Source: Lentibacter algarum
Lineage (GTDB): Bacteria; Pseudomonadota; Alphaproteobacteria; Rhodobacterales; Rhodobacteraceae
NCBI RefSeq assembly: GCF_018860975.1
Contig: NZ_JAHKQI010000008.1
Location: 311,746-375,745, forward strand
DNA length: 64,000 nucleotides
Reading direction: 5' to 3'
This document shows, piece after piece, positions 42,482 through 51,406 of this stretch. Both the position numbers and the translations under genes were made by a program. The notes beneath the pieces are model-generated. The model searched no databases and was not told where the DNA came from. It saw nothing but the letters and a program-made list of their open reading frames with translations. The first letter of the stretch is position 1, and each line of letters begins with the position of its first letter.

Positions 42482-43390
42482 CTATCTTGGCAGCATTTCG
42501 TCTTCGTTGATCTCCGTCATCAACCAGTTGCGAAACGCGGTCAGGGCAGGGGCTTTGTGCCGATCTTCCGGCCAGATCAGGTGATAGGCGCCACGGCTGG
42601 GGCAAGGCGGCCCAAAGGCCGGCGCCAGCCGCCCTTCAGCGATCTCTTCTCGCGCCAGATATTCGGGGATCAAAGCGATCCCAAGCCCGTGCCGCGCTGC
42701 TTGCAGGATGGTTGCGAACTGGTCATATCGCGTGCCCGGCAAGACCGACCGTTCTACACCATGCTGCTCAAACCAGTCATTCCAGGCCTCCGGTCGGGTC
42801 TGGATATGCAACAGCGGTTGCTTGCGTAGATCGTCCGGTTCTCGCAGTTGTGTCGCCGCCAGATATTGCGGCGCCGCGACGGGCAAAACTGTTTCGTCCT
42901 CAAGCAACATTGATCGAGTATTCGGCCAATCTGCATTGCCAAAAGATAAAGCAGCATCAAAGGGTTCCAAGCCAAAGTCAATGCGGTTGATGCGGGTTGT
43001 CATGTTCACTGTCACATCAGGATGCGCACGCGCAAAACGCGGCAGACGAGGCACCAACCAGCGCATGCCGAACGTCGGTAAGATCGCCAGGCTCAAAGCC
43101 CCGCCTTCGGGGTTGGTCTGCAACCTGAGAGCCGCGGTTGTCAGCCTATCAAGTGCTTGCCGGACTTCATCGGCGTAGCGCTGTCCTGCTGGTGTAAGCG
43201 CCACACGTTTTTTGGTTCGCACAAACAACTCGACACCAAGTTGCGCCTCAAGCGCCTGCAACTGTCGCGACACTGCACTTTGTGTCAGGTTCAGCTCTTC
43301 AGCGGCGGCGGTGACGCTCTCAAGCCTTGCAAGGGCTTCAAGGGCTGTAAGGCCGGAGGTCGAGGGCAGGTGGCGGCGTGAGAGGTTCAT
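42482..43390 (-). CDS. LysR family regulator, divergent from glutaryl-CoA dehydrogenase
   Basis: 302 residues from the ATG at 43390 (MNLSRRHLPSTSGL). The frame runs open far upstream to 44665, but that part is antisense to the dehydrogenase and has no LysR content. The HTH is at about 20-60 (AAEELNLTQSAVSRQLQALEAQLG), of the GcvA/AmpR-like branch; the rest is the effector-binding domain. The divergent layout with gcdH matches the GcdR arrangement known from other proteobacteria, so control of glutarate/lysine breakdown is likely. Confidence 0.9.
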   Translation of the reverse strand: MNLSRRHLPSTSGLTALEALARLESVTAAAEELNLTQSAVSRQLQALEAQLGVELFVRTKKRVALTPAGQRYADEVRQALDRLTTAALRLQTNPEGGALSLAILPTFGMRWLVPRLPRFARAHPDVTVNMTTRINRIDFGLEPFDAALSFGNADWPNTRSMLLEDETVLPVAAPQYLAATQLREPDDLRKQPLLHIQTRPEAWNDWFEQHGVERSVLPGTRYDQFATILQAARHGLGIALIPEYLAREEIAEGRLAPAFGPPCPSRGAYHLIWPEDRHKAPALTAFRNWLMTEINEDEMLPR

Positions 43391-43489
43391 AGCATTCCGA
43401 TTTTGCATGAAGTCAGGTGAATTTGTTGTTTTACCATGCGATTTATGAATGTTAAACCATAACCAACTCTTAACACAAAGGACGCCACC

Positions 43490-44713
43490 ATGACCGCGCA
43501 ACGCCCTGAACTCAAAGCAAAAGATGCTCCCGACCTGTCGAAATTCGACTGGGAAGACCCGCTTTATCTTGACGCCGAGCTTTCTGACGACGAGCGCATG
43601 ATGGCGGAGGCGGCCAAATCCTATTCGCAGGACAAGCTCGCTCCAAGGGTTACCGAAGCCTATGCAAACGAGACTGTAGCCCCGGAAATCTTTAAGGAAA
43701 TGGGCGGCATGGGTCTGCTTGGCGTCACAATTCCCGAACAATACGGCGGCCTTGGTGGAAGCTATGTGGCTTACGGCCTTGTCGCACGTGAAGTAGAGCG
43801 CGTAGACAGCGGATATCGCTCGATGATGTCGGTTCAGAGCTCGCTGGTGATGTATCCAATTTACGCTTACGGATCGGAAGAACAACGGCAGAAATACCTC
43901 CCGAAACTGTCGTCGGGAGAGTATATCGGCTGTTTTGGTCTCACCGAACCTGATGCTGGCTCGGACCCCGCCGGCATGAAAACCCGCGCCGAAAAAACAG
44001 CAACGGGCTATAAGCTCACCGGTGCCAAGATGTGGATCTCCAACGCGCCGATCGCTGACGTTTTCGTCGTCTGGGCCAAATCTGACGCGCACGACGGCAA
44101 AATCCGCGGCTTTGTGCTCGAGAAAGGGATGAAGGGCCTCAGCGCACCGAAGATCGAAAATAAGATGAGCCTTCGCGCTTCCGTAACCGGCGAAATCATC
44201 ATGGATGGCGTTGAAGTCGGAGATGACGCAATTCTTCCACATGTTCAAGGCCTTAAAGGCCCCTTTGGATGTTTGAACCGAGCGCGCTACGGTATTGCGT
44301 GGGGGGCAATGGGCGCAGCCGAGTTCTGTTGGCATGCGGCGCGTGACTACGGGCTGAGCCGTCATCAGTTCAAACGGCCTCTGGCACAGACACAGCTGTT
44401 TCAAAAGAAACTTGCGGACATGCAAACCGAAATCACCTTGGGTCTTCATAGCGCACTGCGCCTTGGTCGGCTGATGGACGAGGCCAAAGCTGCACCGGAA
44501 ATGATATCGCTTCTCAAGCGTAACAACTGCGGCAAAGCACTTGATATTGCTCGGCATTCTCGCGACATGCACGGTGGCAACGGCATCACGCTTGAATACA
44601 ATGTTATCCGCCATGTGATGAACCTCGAGACTGTTAACACCTATGAAGGCACGCACGATGTTCATGCGCTTATCCTTGGCAGGGCTCAGACCGGATTGCA
44701 GGCGTTTTTCTAA
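43490..44713 (+). CDS. gcdH: Glutaryl-CoA dehydrogenase
   Basis: FAD enzyme that oxidises and decarboxylates glutaryl-CoA to crotonyl-CoA in lysine and tryptophan degradation. 407 residues. Typical start [25 protein letters not shown] site [16 protein letters not shown] and [13 protein letters not shown], catalytic base E386 in [15 protein letters not shown]. The arginine-containing [14 protein letters not shown] region is also as in the family. Divergent from the LysR gene with about 99 bp between. Confidence 0.96.
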   Translation: MTAQRPELKAKDAPDLSKFDWEDPLYLDAELSDDERMMAEAAKSYSQDKLAPRVTEAYANETVAPEIFKEMGGMGLLGVTIPEQYGGLGGSYVAYGLVAREVERVDSGYRSMMSVQSSLVMYPIYAYGSEEQRQKYLPKLSSGEYIGCFGLTEPDAGSDPAGMKTRAEKTATGYKLTGAKMWISNAPIADVFVVWAKSDAHDGKIRGFVLEKGMKGLSAPKIENKMSLRASVTGEIIMDGVEVGDDAILPHVQGLKGPFGCLNRARYGIAWGAMGAAEFCWHAARDYGLSRHQFKRPLAQTQLFQKKLADMQTEITLGLHSALRLGRLMDEAKAAPEMISLLKRNNCGKALDIARHSRDMHGGNGITLEYNVIRHVMNLETVNTYEGTHDVHALILGRAQTGLQAFF

Positions 44714-44735
44714 TAGAGTCTCATTCTAGAGTTCG

Positions 44736-44751
44736 CATAATATGTATTATG
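44736..44751. promoter_or_regulatory. 16-bp inverted repeat upstream of the LuxR gene
   Basis: CATAATA (44736-44742), TG, TATTATG (44745-44751): a perfect AT-rich dyad 79 bp before the luxR start and 23 bp after gcdH. The size resembles a lux-box-type operator, but the sequence does not match the classical lux box. It could bind the LuxR protein itself or another dimeric regulator. Confidence 0.4.
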
Positions 44752-44829
44752 TTAAATATGTGTGTATTGCATTGGCAGACCCGTGCAATTGGTTAACAAT
44801 GCCAAGATAAAACTAGGCAATACACATAT

Positions 44830-45585
44830 ATGACACTCGCTTCCTTTATTGACCGGCTGACGAACACGCAGAGCGTTGAAGAGCTCTGGAAGCTGCATTG
44901 TGAAAAGATGCAATCTTTCGGCTTTGACAAAATCTTCTATGGTTTCACAAACTATCGACTTGGAAGATCACTCGGAGACCCTGAAGATTTCGTTATCCTA
45001 TCGAACCATGAAACCAGCTATCTCGATTGGTTCATCGGCGAAGCTATGTATTTTCATGCACCAATGGTGCGTTGGGCTCTGAAGAACGAAGGCGTGACCA
45101 GTTGGGCGATCGTGCGTTCCATGCTGGAAGCTGGTGAGCTGACGGACAAAGAACAGGATGTTGTGATGCGCAACCAAGCCGAGGGATTTATCAGCGGATA
45201 TACGATCAGCTTCAAATCTGTGTCTCCGCGCTCCAAAGGCGCTATCGCGCTGACGGGCCCTCGCAATGTGCCTCAAGATGTGATCGATGATATCTGGAGG
45301 CGCCACGGAGCCGAGATCGTCGCGATCAATAATGTCGCACATCTCAAGATCTTGTCCCTACCCCACGTTAAACCAACACGTGAGTTAACCAAGCGCCAGC
45401 TTGAGGCCTTGCATTGGGTTGGCGACGGCAAAACGACAGCAGATGTTGCCTTGTTGATGGGCTTAACGTCAGCAACTGTGGAAAAGCACCTGCGGTTGGC
45501 AAGAGATGTGCTGAGTGTCGAAACAACAGCTCAGGCTGTGCTCAAGTCAGCTTTGCAAAACCAGATGTTTGTCGTCGAATATTGA
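44830..45585 (+). CDS. LuxR-type quorum-sensing regulator (solo)
   Basis: 251 residues. Autoinducer-binding domain (about 15-165) and LuxR HTH (about 183-245, ELTKRQLEALHWVGDGKTTADVALLMGLTSATVEKHLRLA). There is no luxI synthase in the window. In the ligand pocket, the tryptophans W69-region (YLDWFIGEAM) and TSW are present, but the Asp of the usual D-P motif appears as Ala in FHAPMVRW and the preceding segment is about three residues shorter, so acyl-homoserine lactone binding may be altered. Alignment was by eye. Confidence 0.88.
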   Translation: MTLASFIDRLTNTQSVEELWKLHCEKMQSFGFDKIFYGFTNYRLGRSLGDPEDFVILSNHETSYLDWFIGEAMYFHAPMVRWALKNEGVTSWAIVRSMLEAGELTDKEQDVVMRNQAEGFISGYTISFKSVSPRSKGAIALTGPRNVPQDVIDDIWRRHGAEIVAINNVAHLKILSLPHVKPTRELTKRQLEALHWVGDGKTTADVALLMGLTSATVEKHLRLARDVLSVETTAQAVLKSALQNQMFVVEY

Positions 45586-45588
45586 AAA

Positions 45589-45627
45589 GGTATGGAATTC
45601 CTGACCCTTGGGTATGGAATTCCTGAC
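45589..45627. repeat. 17-bp tandem direct repeat with GGAATTCC core
   Basis: GGTATGGAATTCCTGAC occurs at 45589-45605 and again at 45611-45627 (period 22 bp), 4 bp after the luxR stop. Each copy contains the palindrome GGAATTCC. A further inverted repeat, GGAACA / TGTTCC, follows within 40 bp. Purpose unknown. Confidence 0.7.
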
Positions 45628-45780
45628 TTCTCGAAACCGGTGAAAAGGAACATTCTAAACATGTTCCGTGAGTGGAGGCTTCAGCCTTGGAACTTGGATC
45701 GTTACCCCCCGAGATTGCGGGGCTCTGCCCTTCCCTGCCGGTATTGAGGTTATTCTTCGCCTAGATGCCGGCAACCCCAA

Positions 45781-45815
45781 ACAAAAACGGCGCCTTCGGT
45801 TAAGAAGGCGCCGTT
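45781..45815 (-). terminator. Rho-independent terminator of rpsB-tsf
   Basis: Perfect 11-bp stem AACGGCGCCTT / AAGGCGCCGTT (45786-45796, 45805-45815), then TTTTTG on the minus strand, 23 bp after the tsf stop. Confidence 0.92.
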
Positions 45816-45838
45816 CCAATGTTTCAAGGAAAGAAAAA

Positions 45839-46714
45839 CTAGCCTTTAGCGGCCTTTGCCACTTCCGCAGCAAAGTCTTCTTCTTTCTTCTCGATACCTT
45901 CGCCAACTTCCATGCGAACAAAGCCCGTGATCGTGGCGCCTGCGTCTTTTGCTGCTTGCTCGACTGTCAGGTCAGGGTTCACAACAAAGGCTTGGCCGAG
46001 AAGCGTGTTTTCCGCCATGAATTTCTTCATGCGGCCAACGATCATCTTCTCGATCACGGCTTCAGGCTTGCCTGATTCACGCGCGATTTCGATCTGGATC
46101 GACTTTTCTTTCTCAACCAGCGCCTGATCAAGCGAAGCTTCGTCGAGTGAGGCCGGGTTTGCCGCTGCGATGTGCATTGCGATCATTTTTCCGAAGCCCT
46201 CGTCGCCGCCTGTCATGCCAACAAGCACACCGATCTTGCCCATACCTGGCACAACGGCGTTGTGGATGTAGGAAACAACAATGTCGCCTTCAACGCTGGC
46301 CATCCGGCGCAATGACATGTTCTCGCCGATGGTGGCGATCTTGTCAGTGATAACTTCTGAAACGGGCTTGCCGTCGATCTTAGCCGCCGCCAGAGCGTCA
46401 ACATCGGCAACGCCGGTTGCCGCATCGGCGATCTTGCCAACCATTTCCTGGAACTCGGCGTTCTTACCGACAAAGTCAGTTTCCGAGTTCACTTCAACGG
46501 CCACGCCCTTTTTGCCGTCAACACTGACAGCGACAAGGCCCTCTGCCGCGATACGGCCAGATTTCTTAGCCGCTTTCGCAAGGCCTTTGGTGCGCAGCCA
46601 GTCAACGGCAGCTTCCATGTCGCCGTTGGTTTCGGTCAGCGCTTTTTTCGCGTCCATCATGCCTGCGGCGGTGCTGTCACGCAGTTCTTTCACCATTGCT
46701 GCTGTAATAGCCAT
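45839..46714 (-). CDS. tsf: Elongation factor Ts
   Basis: Nucleotide exchange factor for EF-Tu in translation. 291 residues. N-terminal domain with [21 protein letters not shown], core with [13 protein letters not shown], both diagnostic. It follows rpsB by 64 bp, the standard bacterial order, and shares a terminator at 45781-45815. Confidence 0.98.
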   Translation of the reverse strand: MAITAAMVKELRDSTAAGMMDAKKALTETNGDMEAAVDWLRTKGLAKAAKKSGRIAAEGLVAVSVDGKKGVAVEVNSETDFVGKNAEFQEMVGKIADAATGVADVDALAAAKIDGKPVSEVITDKIATIGENMSLRRMASVEGDIVVSYIHNAVVPGMGKIGVLVGMTGGDEGFGKMIAMHIAAANPASLDEASLDQALVEKEKSIQIEIARESGKPEAVIEKMIVGRMKKFMAENTLLGQAFVVNPDLTVEQAAKDAGATITGFVRMEVGEGIEKKEEDFAAEVAKAAKG

Positions 46715-46778
46715 CTTGGTTCTCCTAGAATAAATCAGTGGGGTTGCAGGCGCGCCTCAAAGCACGCCTGCGCAAAGC

Positions 46779-47576
46779 TTAGGCTTTGGCTTCTTCTGCG
46801 GGAGCTTCAGCAACGGCTTCTGCTGGAGCCGCAACTTCTTCAACCGGAGCTTCTTCCATTGCGCCGATGTCGACACCTGCTGCGCCCATTTGGGCTGACA
46901 TGCCGTCAAGCGCCGCACGTGCTACCAGATCTGTATAAAGAGCGATGGCGCGCGCTGCGTCATCGTTGCCCGGGATGATGTAGTCAACGCCGTCTGGTGA
47001 GCAGTTGGTGTCAACCACAGCCACAACAGGAATGCCGAGCTTGTTGGCTTCTGCAATCGCGAGGGATTCTTTCTTAACGTCGATGACGAAGAGAAGGTCG
47101 GGCACGCCGCCCATTTCGCGGATACCGCCAAGAGAGGCTTGCAGCTTCTGTTGGTCACGTTCCATGCCGAGGCGTTCTTTTTTGGTCAGCCCGTCAAAAC
47201 CTGTTTCGAACTTCTCGTCGATTGATTTCAAGCGGTTGATCGACTTTGAAACTGTTTGCCAGTTTGTCAGTGTGCCGCCGAGCCAACGGTGGTTCATGTA
47301 ATACTGAGCACATTTCTCTGCGGCTTCGGCAACAGGCGTAGCAGCCTGACGCTTGGTGCCAACGAAGAGAACGCGGCCGCCTTTGGCAACTGTGTCACGC
47401 ACAGCTGTCAGAGCTTGGTCAAGCATTGGCAATGTTTGTGTGAGGTCCATAATATGGATGCCGTTACGCGCACCATAGATGAACGGACCCATACGTGGGT
47501 TCCAACGCTGTGTTTGGTGGCCGAAGTGTACGCCTGCTTCAAGCAGTTGGCGCATGGTGAACTCTGGAAGAGCCAT
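46779..47576 (-). CDS. rpsB: 30S ribosomal protein S2
   Basis: 265 residues. [33 protein letters not shown] and [13 protein letters not shown] are characteristic. The C-terminus has an Ala/Glu/Pro-rich extension (about residues 233-265), common in alphaproteobacteria. A structured leader precedes it, as expected for a gene that may be controlled by its own product. Confidence 0.98.
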   Translation of the reverse strand: MALPEFTMRQLLEAGVHFGHQTQRWNPRMGPFIYGARNGIHIMDLTQTLPMLDQALTAVRDTVAKGGRVLFVGTKRQAATPVAEAAEKCAQYYMNHRWLGGTLTNWQTVSKSINRLKSIDEKFETGFDGLTKKERLGMERDQQKLQASLGGIREMGGVPDLLFVIDVKKESLAIAEANKLGIPVVAVVDTNCSPDGVDYIIPGNDDAARAIALYTDLVARAALDGMSAQMGAAGVDIGAMEEAPVEEVAAPAEAVAEAPAEEAKA

Positions 47577-47606
47577 GTCTTTTTCCTTTCCGGTTTAGCC
47601 TCGACA

Positions 47607-47659
47607 CGGGGAGAGAAGCGGATGCTTCAACCGGTGGACTGTCAGGGATTTCTCCCCCG
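47607..47659 (-). promoter_or_regulatory. Structured 5' leader of rpsB (candidate S2 autoregulatory RNA)
   Basis: On the minus strand CGGGGGAGA pairs with TCTCCCCG across about 35 nt, with an inner hairpin GAAGC-AUCC-GCUUC and an ACCGGU palindrome in the loop region. It lies between the promoter at 47694-47722 and the start at 47576. Ribosomal-protein leaders often bind their product, so feedback by S2 is a reasonable guess. Confidence 0.5.
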
Positions 47660-47693
47660 ATAGCCCGCCCATGTCTGCGGTATGAATAGCGCG

Positions 47694-47722
47694 CATATAA
47701 GCGAGCCCCCTGCCCTTGGCAA
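47694..47722 (-). promoter_or_regulatory. Sigma-70-type promoter of rpsB-tsf
   Basis: Minus strand TTGCCA (47722-47717), 17-bp spacer, TATATG (47699-47694). Predicted start near 47687, leaving a leader of about 110 nt before rpsB. Confidence 0.7.
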
Positions 47723-47770
47723 GTCCTTTTGTGTCTTGGCATTGACCTCCGTTCGCGGCATCTAAGACTT

Positions 47771-48670
47771 ATGAACAACACGCAACAAGAAATACTCTGC
47801 ATCGGCTCAGTTCTTTGGGACATTATCGGCCGTTCTACCCGCCAGATGCGTCAGGGCTCGGATGTTCCGGGCCGTATCCGGCGTTTGCCCGGCGGTGTGG
47901 CAATGAATATTGCAATGACGCTTGCACGGCACGGCCTTAAGCCGTCATTGCTGAGCGCGCTCGGGCGTGACGCTGAGGGTGATGAGCTTGCCGTGTTCTG
48001 CGAAGGCCGCGGTATTGGCTTTGAGCATATCTACCGCTCCGACAGCTTACCAACCGACAGTTACATGGCCGTTGAAGGCAGCAACGGCTTGATTGCCGCA
48101 ATCGCTGATGCGCATTCGTTAGAGGCCGCTGGCGAGGCCATTCTGGCGCCATTGTTTGATGGCACTTTGGGCAGCGATGATGCGCCTTACATCGGGCCAA
48201 TCGCTCTTGATGGAAATTTGACGGCCGGTTTGCTGGCCAAAATCTGTGAGAGCGCTGCGTTTTCCAAGGCTGATTTGCGTATCGCCCCCGCGTCGCCGGG
48301 TAAAGCGGAACGTCTCAAAGCCGTTATGCAGCACCCCAATGCGACGCTTTATGTGAACTGCGAAGAAGCCGGGTATCTCTGTGACGCCGAGTTTACCGAG
48401 GCCAGAAACGCCGCTCTTGCGCTTGTCGCAACCGGTGCGCACCGCGCAATTGTAACCAACGGCTCGGAGGCGGCCTGTGATTGCTCGCCTGAAGGCACGT
48501 TTGAAGCCCAGCCACCCTCGGTTAAGGCGCTGCAAATCACGGGCGCGGGAGACACTTTTATGGCAGCGCATATCGCTGCAGAACTCGCCGGAGATGCCCC
48601 CGCAGCAGCGTTGCAGGCTGCACAAAACAAAGCCGCCGCCTATGTCGCAGGAGACGAAACCAATGTTTGA
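47771..48670 (+). CDS. psuK: PfkB family kinase, probable pseudouridine kinase
   Basis: 299 residues from the ATG at 47771 (MNNTQQEILCIGSVLWD); the in-frame start at 47729 has no support. Ribokinase fold with GGVAMNIAMTLARHG near the N-terminus and the PfkB signature TGAGDTFMAAH at the C-terminus. The overlap with psuG (8 bp) identifies it as the kinase that makes pseudouridine 5'-phosphate, which PsuG then splits. Together they recycle pseudouridine from RNA breakdown. Confidence 0.9.
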   Translation: MNNTQQEILCIGSVLWDIIGRSTRQMRQGSDVPGRIRRLPGGVAMNIAMTLARHGLKPSLLSALGRDAEGDELAVFCEGRGIGFEHIYRSDSLPTDSYMAVEGSNGLIAAIADAHSLEAAGEAILAPLFDGTLGSDDAPYIGPIALDGNLTAGLLAKICESAAFSKADLRIAPASPGKAERLKAVMQHPNATLYVNCEEAGYLCDAEFTEARNAALALVATGAHRAIVTNGSEAACDCSPEGTFEAQPPSVKALQITGAGDTFMAAHIAAELAGDAPAAALQAAQNKAAAYVAGDETNV

Positions 48671-49586
48671 AATTTCCTTTAGTCCTGAAGTCGTTGAAGC
48701 GCGCAATGCCGGCACACCTGTCGTTGCGCTTGAAAGCACGATCATCACCCATGGCATGCCCTACCCTCAGAACCTTGAGACGGCTCGATTGGTTGAACAA
48801 ACGGTGCGTGAGAGCGGTGCCGTTCCCGCGACAATCGCGGTTATGTCTGGTGTACTGAAAGTGGGCCTGACGGATGCAGAGCTTGAAACGCTGGCGCAAC
48901 TGGAAAACGTCGCGAAGCTTAGCCGCGCCGATTTGCCTGCCTGCATCGCCACGCGCGGCAACGGCGCGACGACGGTTGCGGCCACAATGATCGCCGCTGC
49001 GCGCGCAGGCATCAGTGTTTTTGCCACAGGCGGTATCGGCGGTGTGCACCAAGGTGCGGAGCTTAGCTTCGATATCTCGGCAGACTTGCAAGAGCTCGCG
49101 CAAACTGCTGTCACGGTTGTCGCGGCGGGTGCGAAAGCGATCCTGGATATTCCCAAAACGCTTGAAGTGCTCGAAACGCTTGGTGTGCCTGTCATCGCCT
49201 ATGGGCAAGACCAAATCCCTGCGTTCTGGTCTCGCGCATCGGGCCTGAAAGCCCCCATCCGGATGAACGAGGCCGAAGCGATTGCTGCGGCTCACCTCAC
49301 GCGCGTGGCGATGGAGGTTCCTGGCGGCCAACTTGTCTGTAACCCCGTGCCCGAGGCCAGTGAGATATCACAGGCTGACATGCAGCCCGTTATTGCCCAA
49401 GCGCAGGCCGAGGCGGCAGCTCAAAATGTTGTTGGCAAAGCTGTTACACCCTTCCTGCTTCAACGCATTTTCGAGCTCACAGAGGGCCGGTCGCTTGAAA
49501 CCAATATTGCTCTGGTGCTCAACAATGCGCAGCTGGCGTCTAAAATTGCGGCGCAAATAGCAATGATAGGCCCGAAAAGCAGCTAA
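48663..49586 (+). CDS. psuG: Pseudouridine-5'-phosphate glycosidase
   Basis: 307 residues from the ATG at 48663 (MFEISFSPEVVEARN), overlapping the kinase stop by 8 bp. Family motifs: PVVALESTIITHGMPYP, LPACIATRGNGATTVAATM, FATGGIGGVHQGAE with the lysine/acid active-site context, and ALGVPVIAYGQD-like turn. Converts pseudouridine 5'-phosphate to uracil and ribose 5-phosphate. A longer in-frame extension to 48477 lies inside psuK and is not used. Confidence 0.95.
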   Translation: MFEISFSPEVVEARNAGTPVVALESTIITHGMPYPQNLETARLVEQTVRESGAVPATIAVMSGVLKVGLTDAELETLAQLENVAKLSRADLPACIATRGNGATTVAATMIAAARAGISVFATGGIGGVHQGAELSFDISADLQELAQTAVTVVAAGAKAILDIPKTLEVLETLGVPVIAYGQDQIPAFWSRASGLKAPIRMNEAEAIAAAHLTRVAMEVPGGQLVCNPVPEASEISQADMQPVIAQAQAEAAAQNVVGKAVTPFLLQRIFELTEGRSLETNIALVLNNAQLASKIAAQIAMIGPKSS

Positions 49587-49647
49587 ACTGATTGTTTTGT
49601 AAGACTTTACCTCCTACATGGGATGAGAAGCATGGACGTTTGACCCT

Positions 49648-50388
49648 ATGAACACCCCTTTTGACGAAGAGCCGACATCCTCCAAGAAACGCGGTGGTTT
49701 GTTTTCCAATTTACGCTCGTCATTTCTGACTGGTCTGATTGTGATTGCGCCGATCGCTTTCACGATCTGGCTCTTGTGGTCGTTTATCGGTTGGGTTGAC
49801 GGGTTTGTGCTGCCGTTTGTGCCGCGCAGTTATCAGCCGGAAGAACTTCTGAACCGCTGGCTCGGGCGTGACCGCAATACCGAAGAGTGGATTGTGGTTA
49901 ACATCCGCGGCGTTGGTGTCGTTGTCTTCCTGACGTTTACGATCTTCGTGGGCTATCTTGCCAAGGGCCTTATGGGCCGTTCACTGCTGGCCTATGCCGA
50001 GACACTGCTTGAGCGTGTGCCGGTTGTGCGCACTATCTATAATGCCGTAAAACAGATCGCCGAGACGGTGTTCACCCAGTCAGAGCGCTCGTTTGAGAAG
50101 GCCTGCCTCATTGAGTATCCGCGCAAAGGCATTTGGGCGATCGGCTTTATCTCGACCACGGCCAAAGGCGAGATAAAGGCCAAGGCGCACACGGGCGGTG
50201 AGCTGATGTCGATTTTCCTGCCGACAACGCCAAACCCGACTTCGGGCTTCTTGTTGTTCTTGCCAAAGTCAGATGTGATCGAGCTTGATATGACCGTTGA
50301 AGACGCCGCCAAACTGGTGATTTCCGCGGGTCTCGTCTACCCCAACGGTAAAGATCCGAGCAAGTCGGTTGAAGAAAAACTCAGCTAA
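49648..50388 (+). CDS. DUF502 family membrane protein
   Basis: 246 residues with two membrane segments (about 27-52 and 84-106) followed by a soluble domain with LLERVPVVRTIYNAVKQIAETV and TPNPTSGFLLFLPKSDV, which are diagnostic for DUF502. Widespread in bacteria, function unknown. It converges on the patatin gene, the two overlapping by 8 bp at their 3' ends. Confidence 0.92.
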   Translation: MNTPFDEEPTSSKKRGGLFSNLRSSFLTGLIVIAPIAFTIWLLWSFIGWVDGFVLPFVPRSYQPEELLNRWLGRDRNTEEWIVVNIRGVGVVVFLTFTIFVGYLAKGLMGRSLLAYAETLLERVPVVRTIYNAVKQIAETVFTQSERSFEKACLIEYPRKGIWAIGFISTTAKGEIKAKAHTGGELMSIFLPTTPNPTSGFLLFLPKSDVIELDMTVEDAAKLVISAGLVYPNGKDPSKSVEEKLS

Positions 50389-51406
50389 ACATAGCTCTGA
50401 GGTCAACTGACGAGCGCTTGCCGATATCGGCTTTGTGCTTGGCCAGAAAGGCGCCAGCTGCGTCCTGCCCCGCGATCTTCAACCGTGAGAGGACAGCAGG
50501 AATTGGCATCATTTTGGTGGCAACACTCAGGTCATTCATCAAGGCGTCATCAGCGATCATATGCACACGCAGACGTTTCATGCGCCCCTCGGTAAGTGTG
50601 CCTTCGTCGATCAACCGCGACACAAAGTCTATCGCCCGTAGCTCTCGCAATAGCGAGGTGTTAAAGCTGATCTCGTTGATCCGGTTGCGGATTTCCTGTG
50701 GTGTGCGCGGTATCGCGTCGCGTTCAAGCGGGTTGATGTTGATCACCAGAATGTCGTCAGGCAGCTCTGCGTCATAGAGCGGAAACAACGGCGGGTTGCC
50801 AGTATAGCCGCCGTCCCAATAGGCCTCGGTGCGGCCTGTGTTTGGGTCTTCAATTTCAACCGCGCGGTAGAGTGTCGGCAGGCACGCCGAGGCGAGGATG
50901 GCGTCGGCGCTTATCTCGTTACCTGCGAAAACTCGTGCCTTGCCACTGCGCACATTGGTTGCGCCAACATAAAACGCCGGCCCGACTGAGGCACAAATTC
51001 GCTTGAAATCAAGCTCTTCGACGAGTGCGCGCAACGGGTTGCTGATGACAGGCATGCTGTAGGGCGAGAACATGTTGTTCCACGCATCAGTCATTGCAAA
51101 CATAGGAGAGTTTCCGAGCGCGGCTGAAATTGCCCGGGTTTGCGTCAGGCCGAACCAAGCCGGCAGGTTGCTGTCGTCAATCGCGCCGATCCGCTTCCAG
51201 AGCCACTCCAGGTTTTCACGCGCGCCCTCTGCCCCACCCGTGGCAAGACCGGCCTTAAGTGCCGCCCCGTTGAGTGCGCCAGCCGAGGTGCCGGAGATAC
51301 CTGTGATCTCAATGTCGGGCTCTTGCAGGAGCCGATCAAGCACCCCCCAAGTGAAGGCGCCGTGTGCGCCTCCGCCTTGTAAGGCAAGGTTAAGCTTCAG
51401 GGTCAA
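50381..51406 (-). CDS. Patatin-like phospholipase
   Basis: 341 residues. Oxyanion loop LQGGGAHGAF (about 9-18), nucleophile S41 in GISGTSAG, and catalytic Asp D198 in DGGYTGNPP: the full Ser-Asp dyad. It overlaps bdhA by 4 bp, so the two form an operon; this pairing is common in Rhodobacterales and suggests a link to 3-hydroxybutyrate or polyhydroxybutyrate metabolism. Whether it cuts phospholipids or polyester is unknown. Confidence 0.93.
   Translation of the reverse strand: MTLKLNLALQGGGAHGAFTWGVLDRLLQEPDIEITGISGTSAGALNGAALKAGLATGGAEGARENLEWLWKRIGAIDDSNLPAWFGLTQTRAISAALGNSPMFAMTDAWNNMFSPYSMPVISNPLRALVEELDFKRICASVGPAFYVGATNVRSGKARVFAGNEISADAILASACLPTLYRAVEIEDPNTGRTEAYWDGGYTGNPPLFPLYDAELPDDILVININPLERDAIPRTPQEIRNRINEISFNTSLLRELRAIDFVSRLIDEGTLTEGRMKRLRVHMIADDALMNDLSVATKMMPIPAVLSRLKIAGQDAAGAFLAKHKADIGKRSSVDLRAMFS

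Noticed and set aside
43391-44665. Open frame extending the LysR gene upstream to a 727-residue protein
   Set aside because: The extra part is exactly antisense to glutaryl-CoA dehydrogenase, has no recognisable domain, and the LysR family start fits the ATG at 43390.
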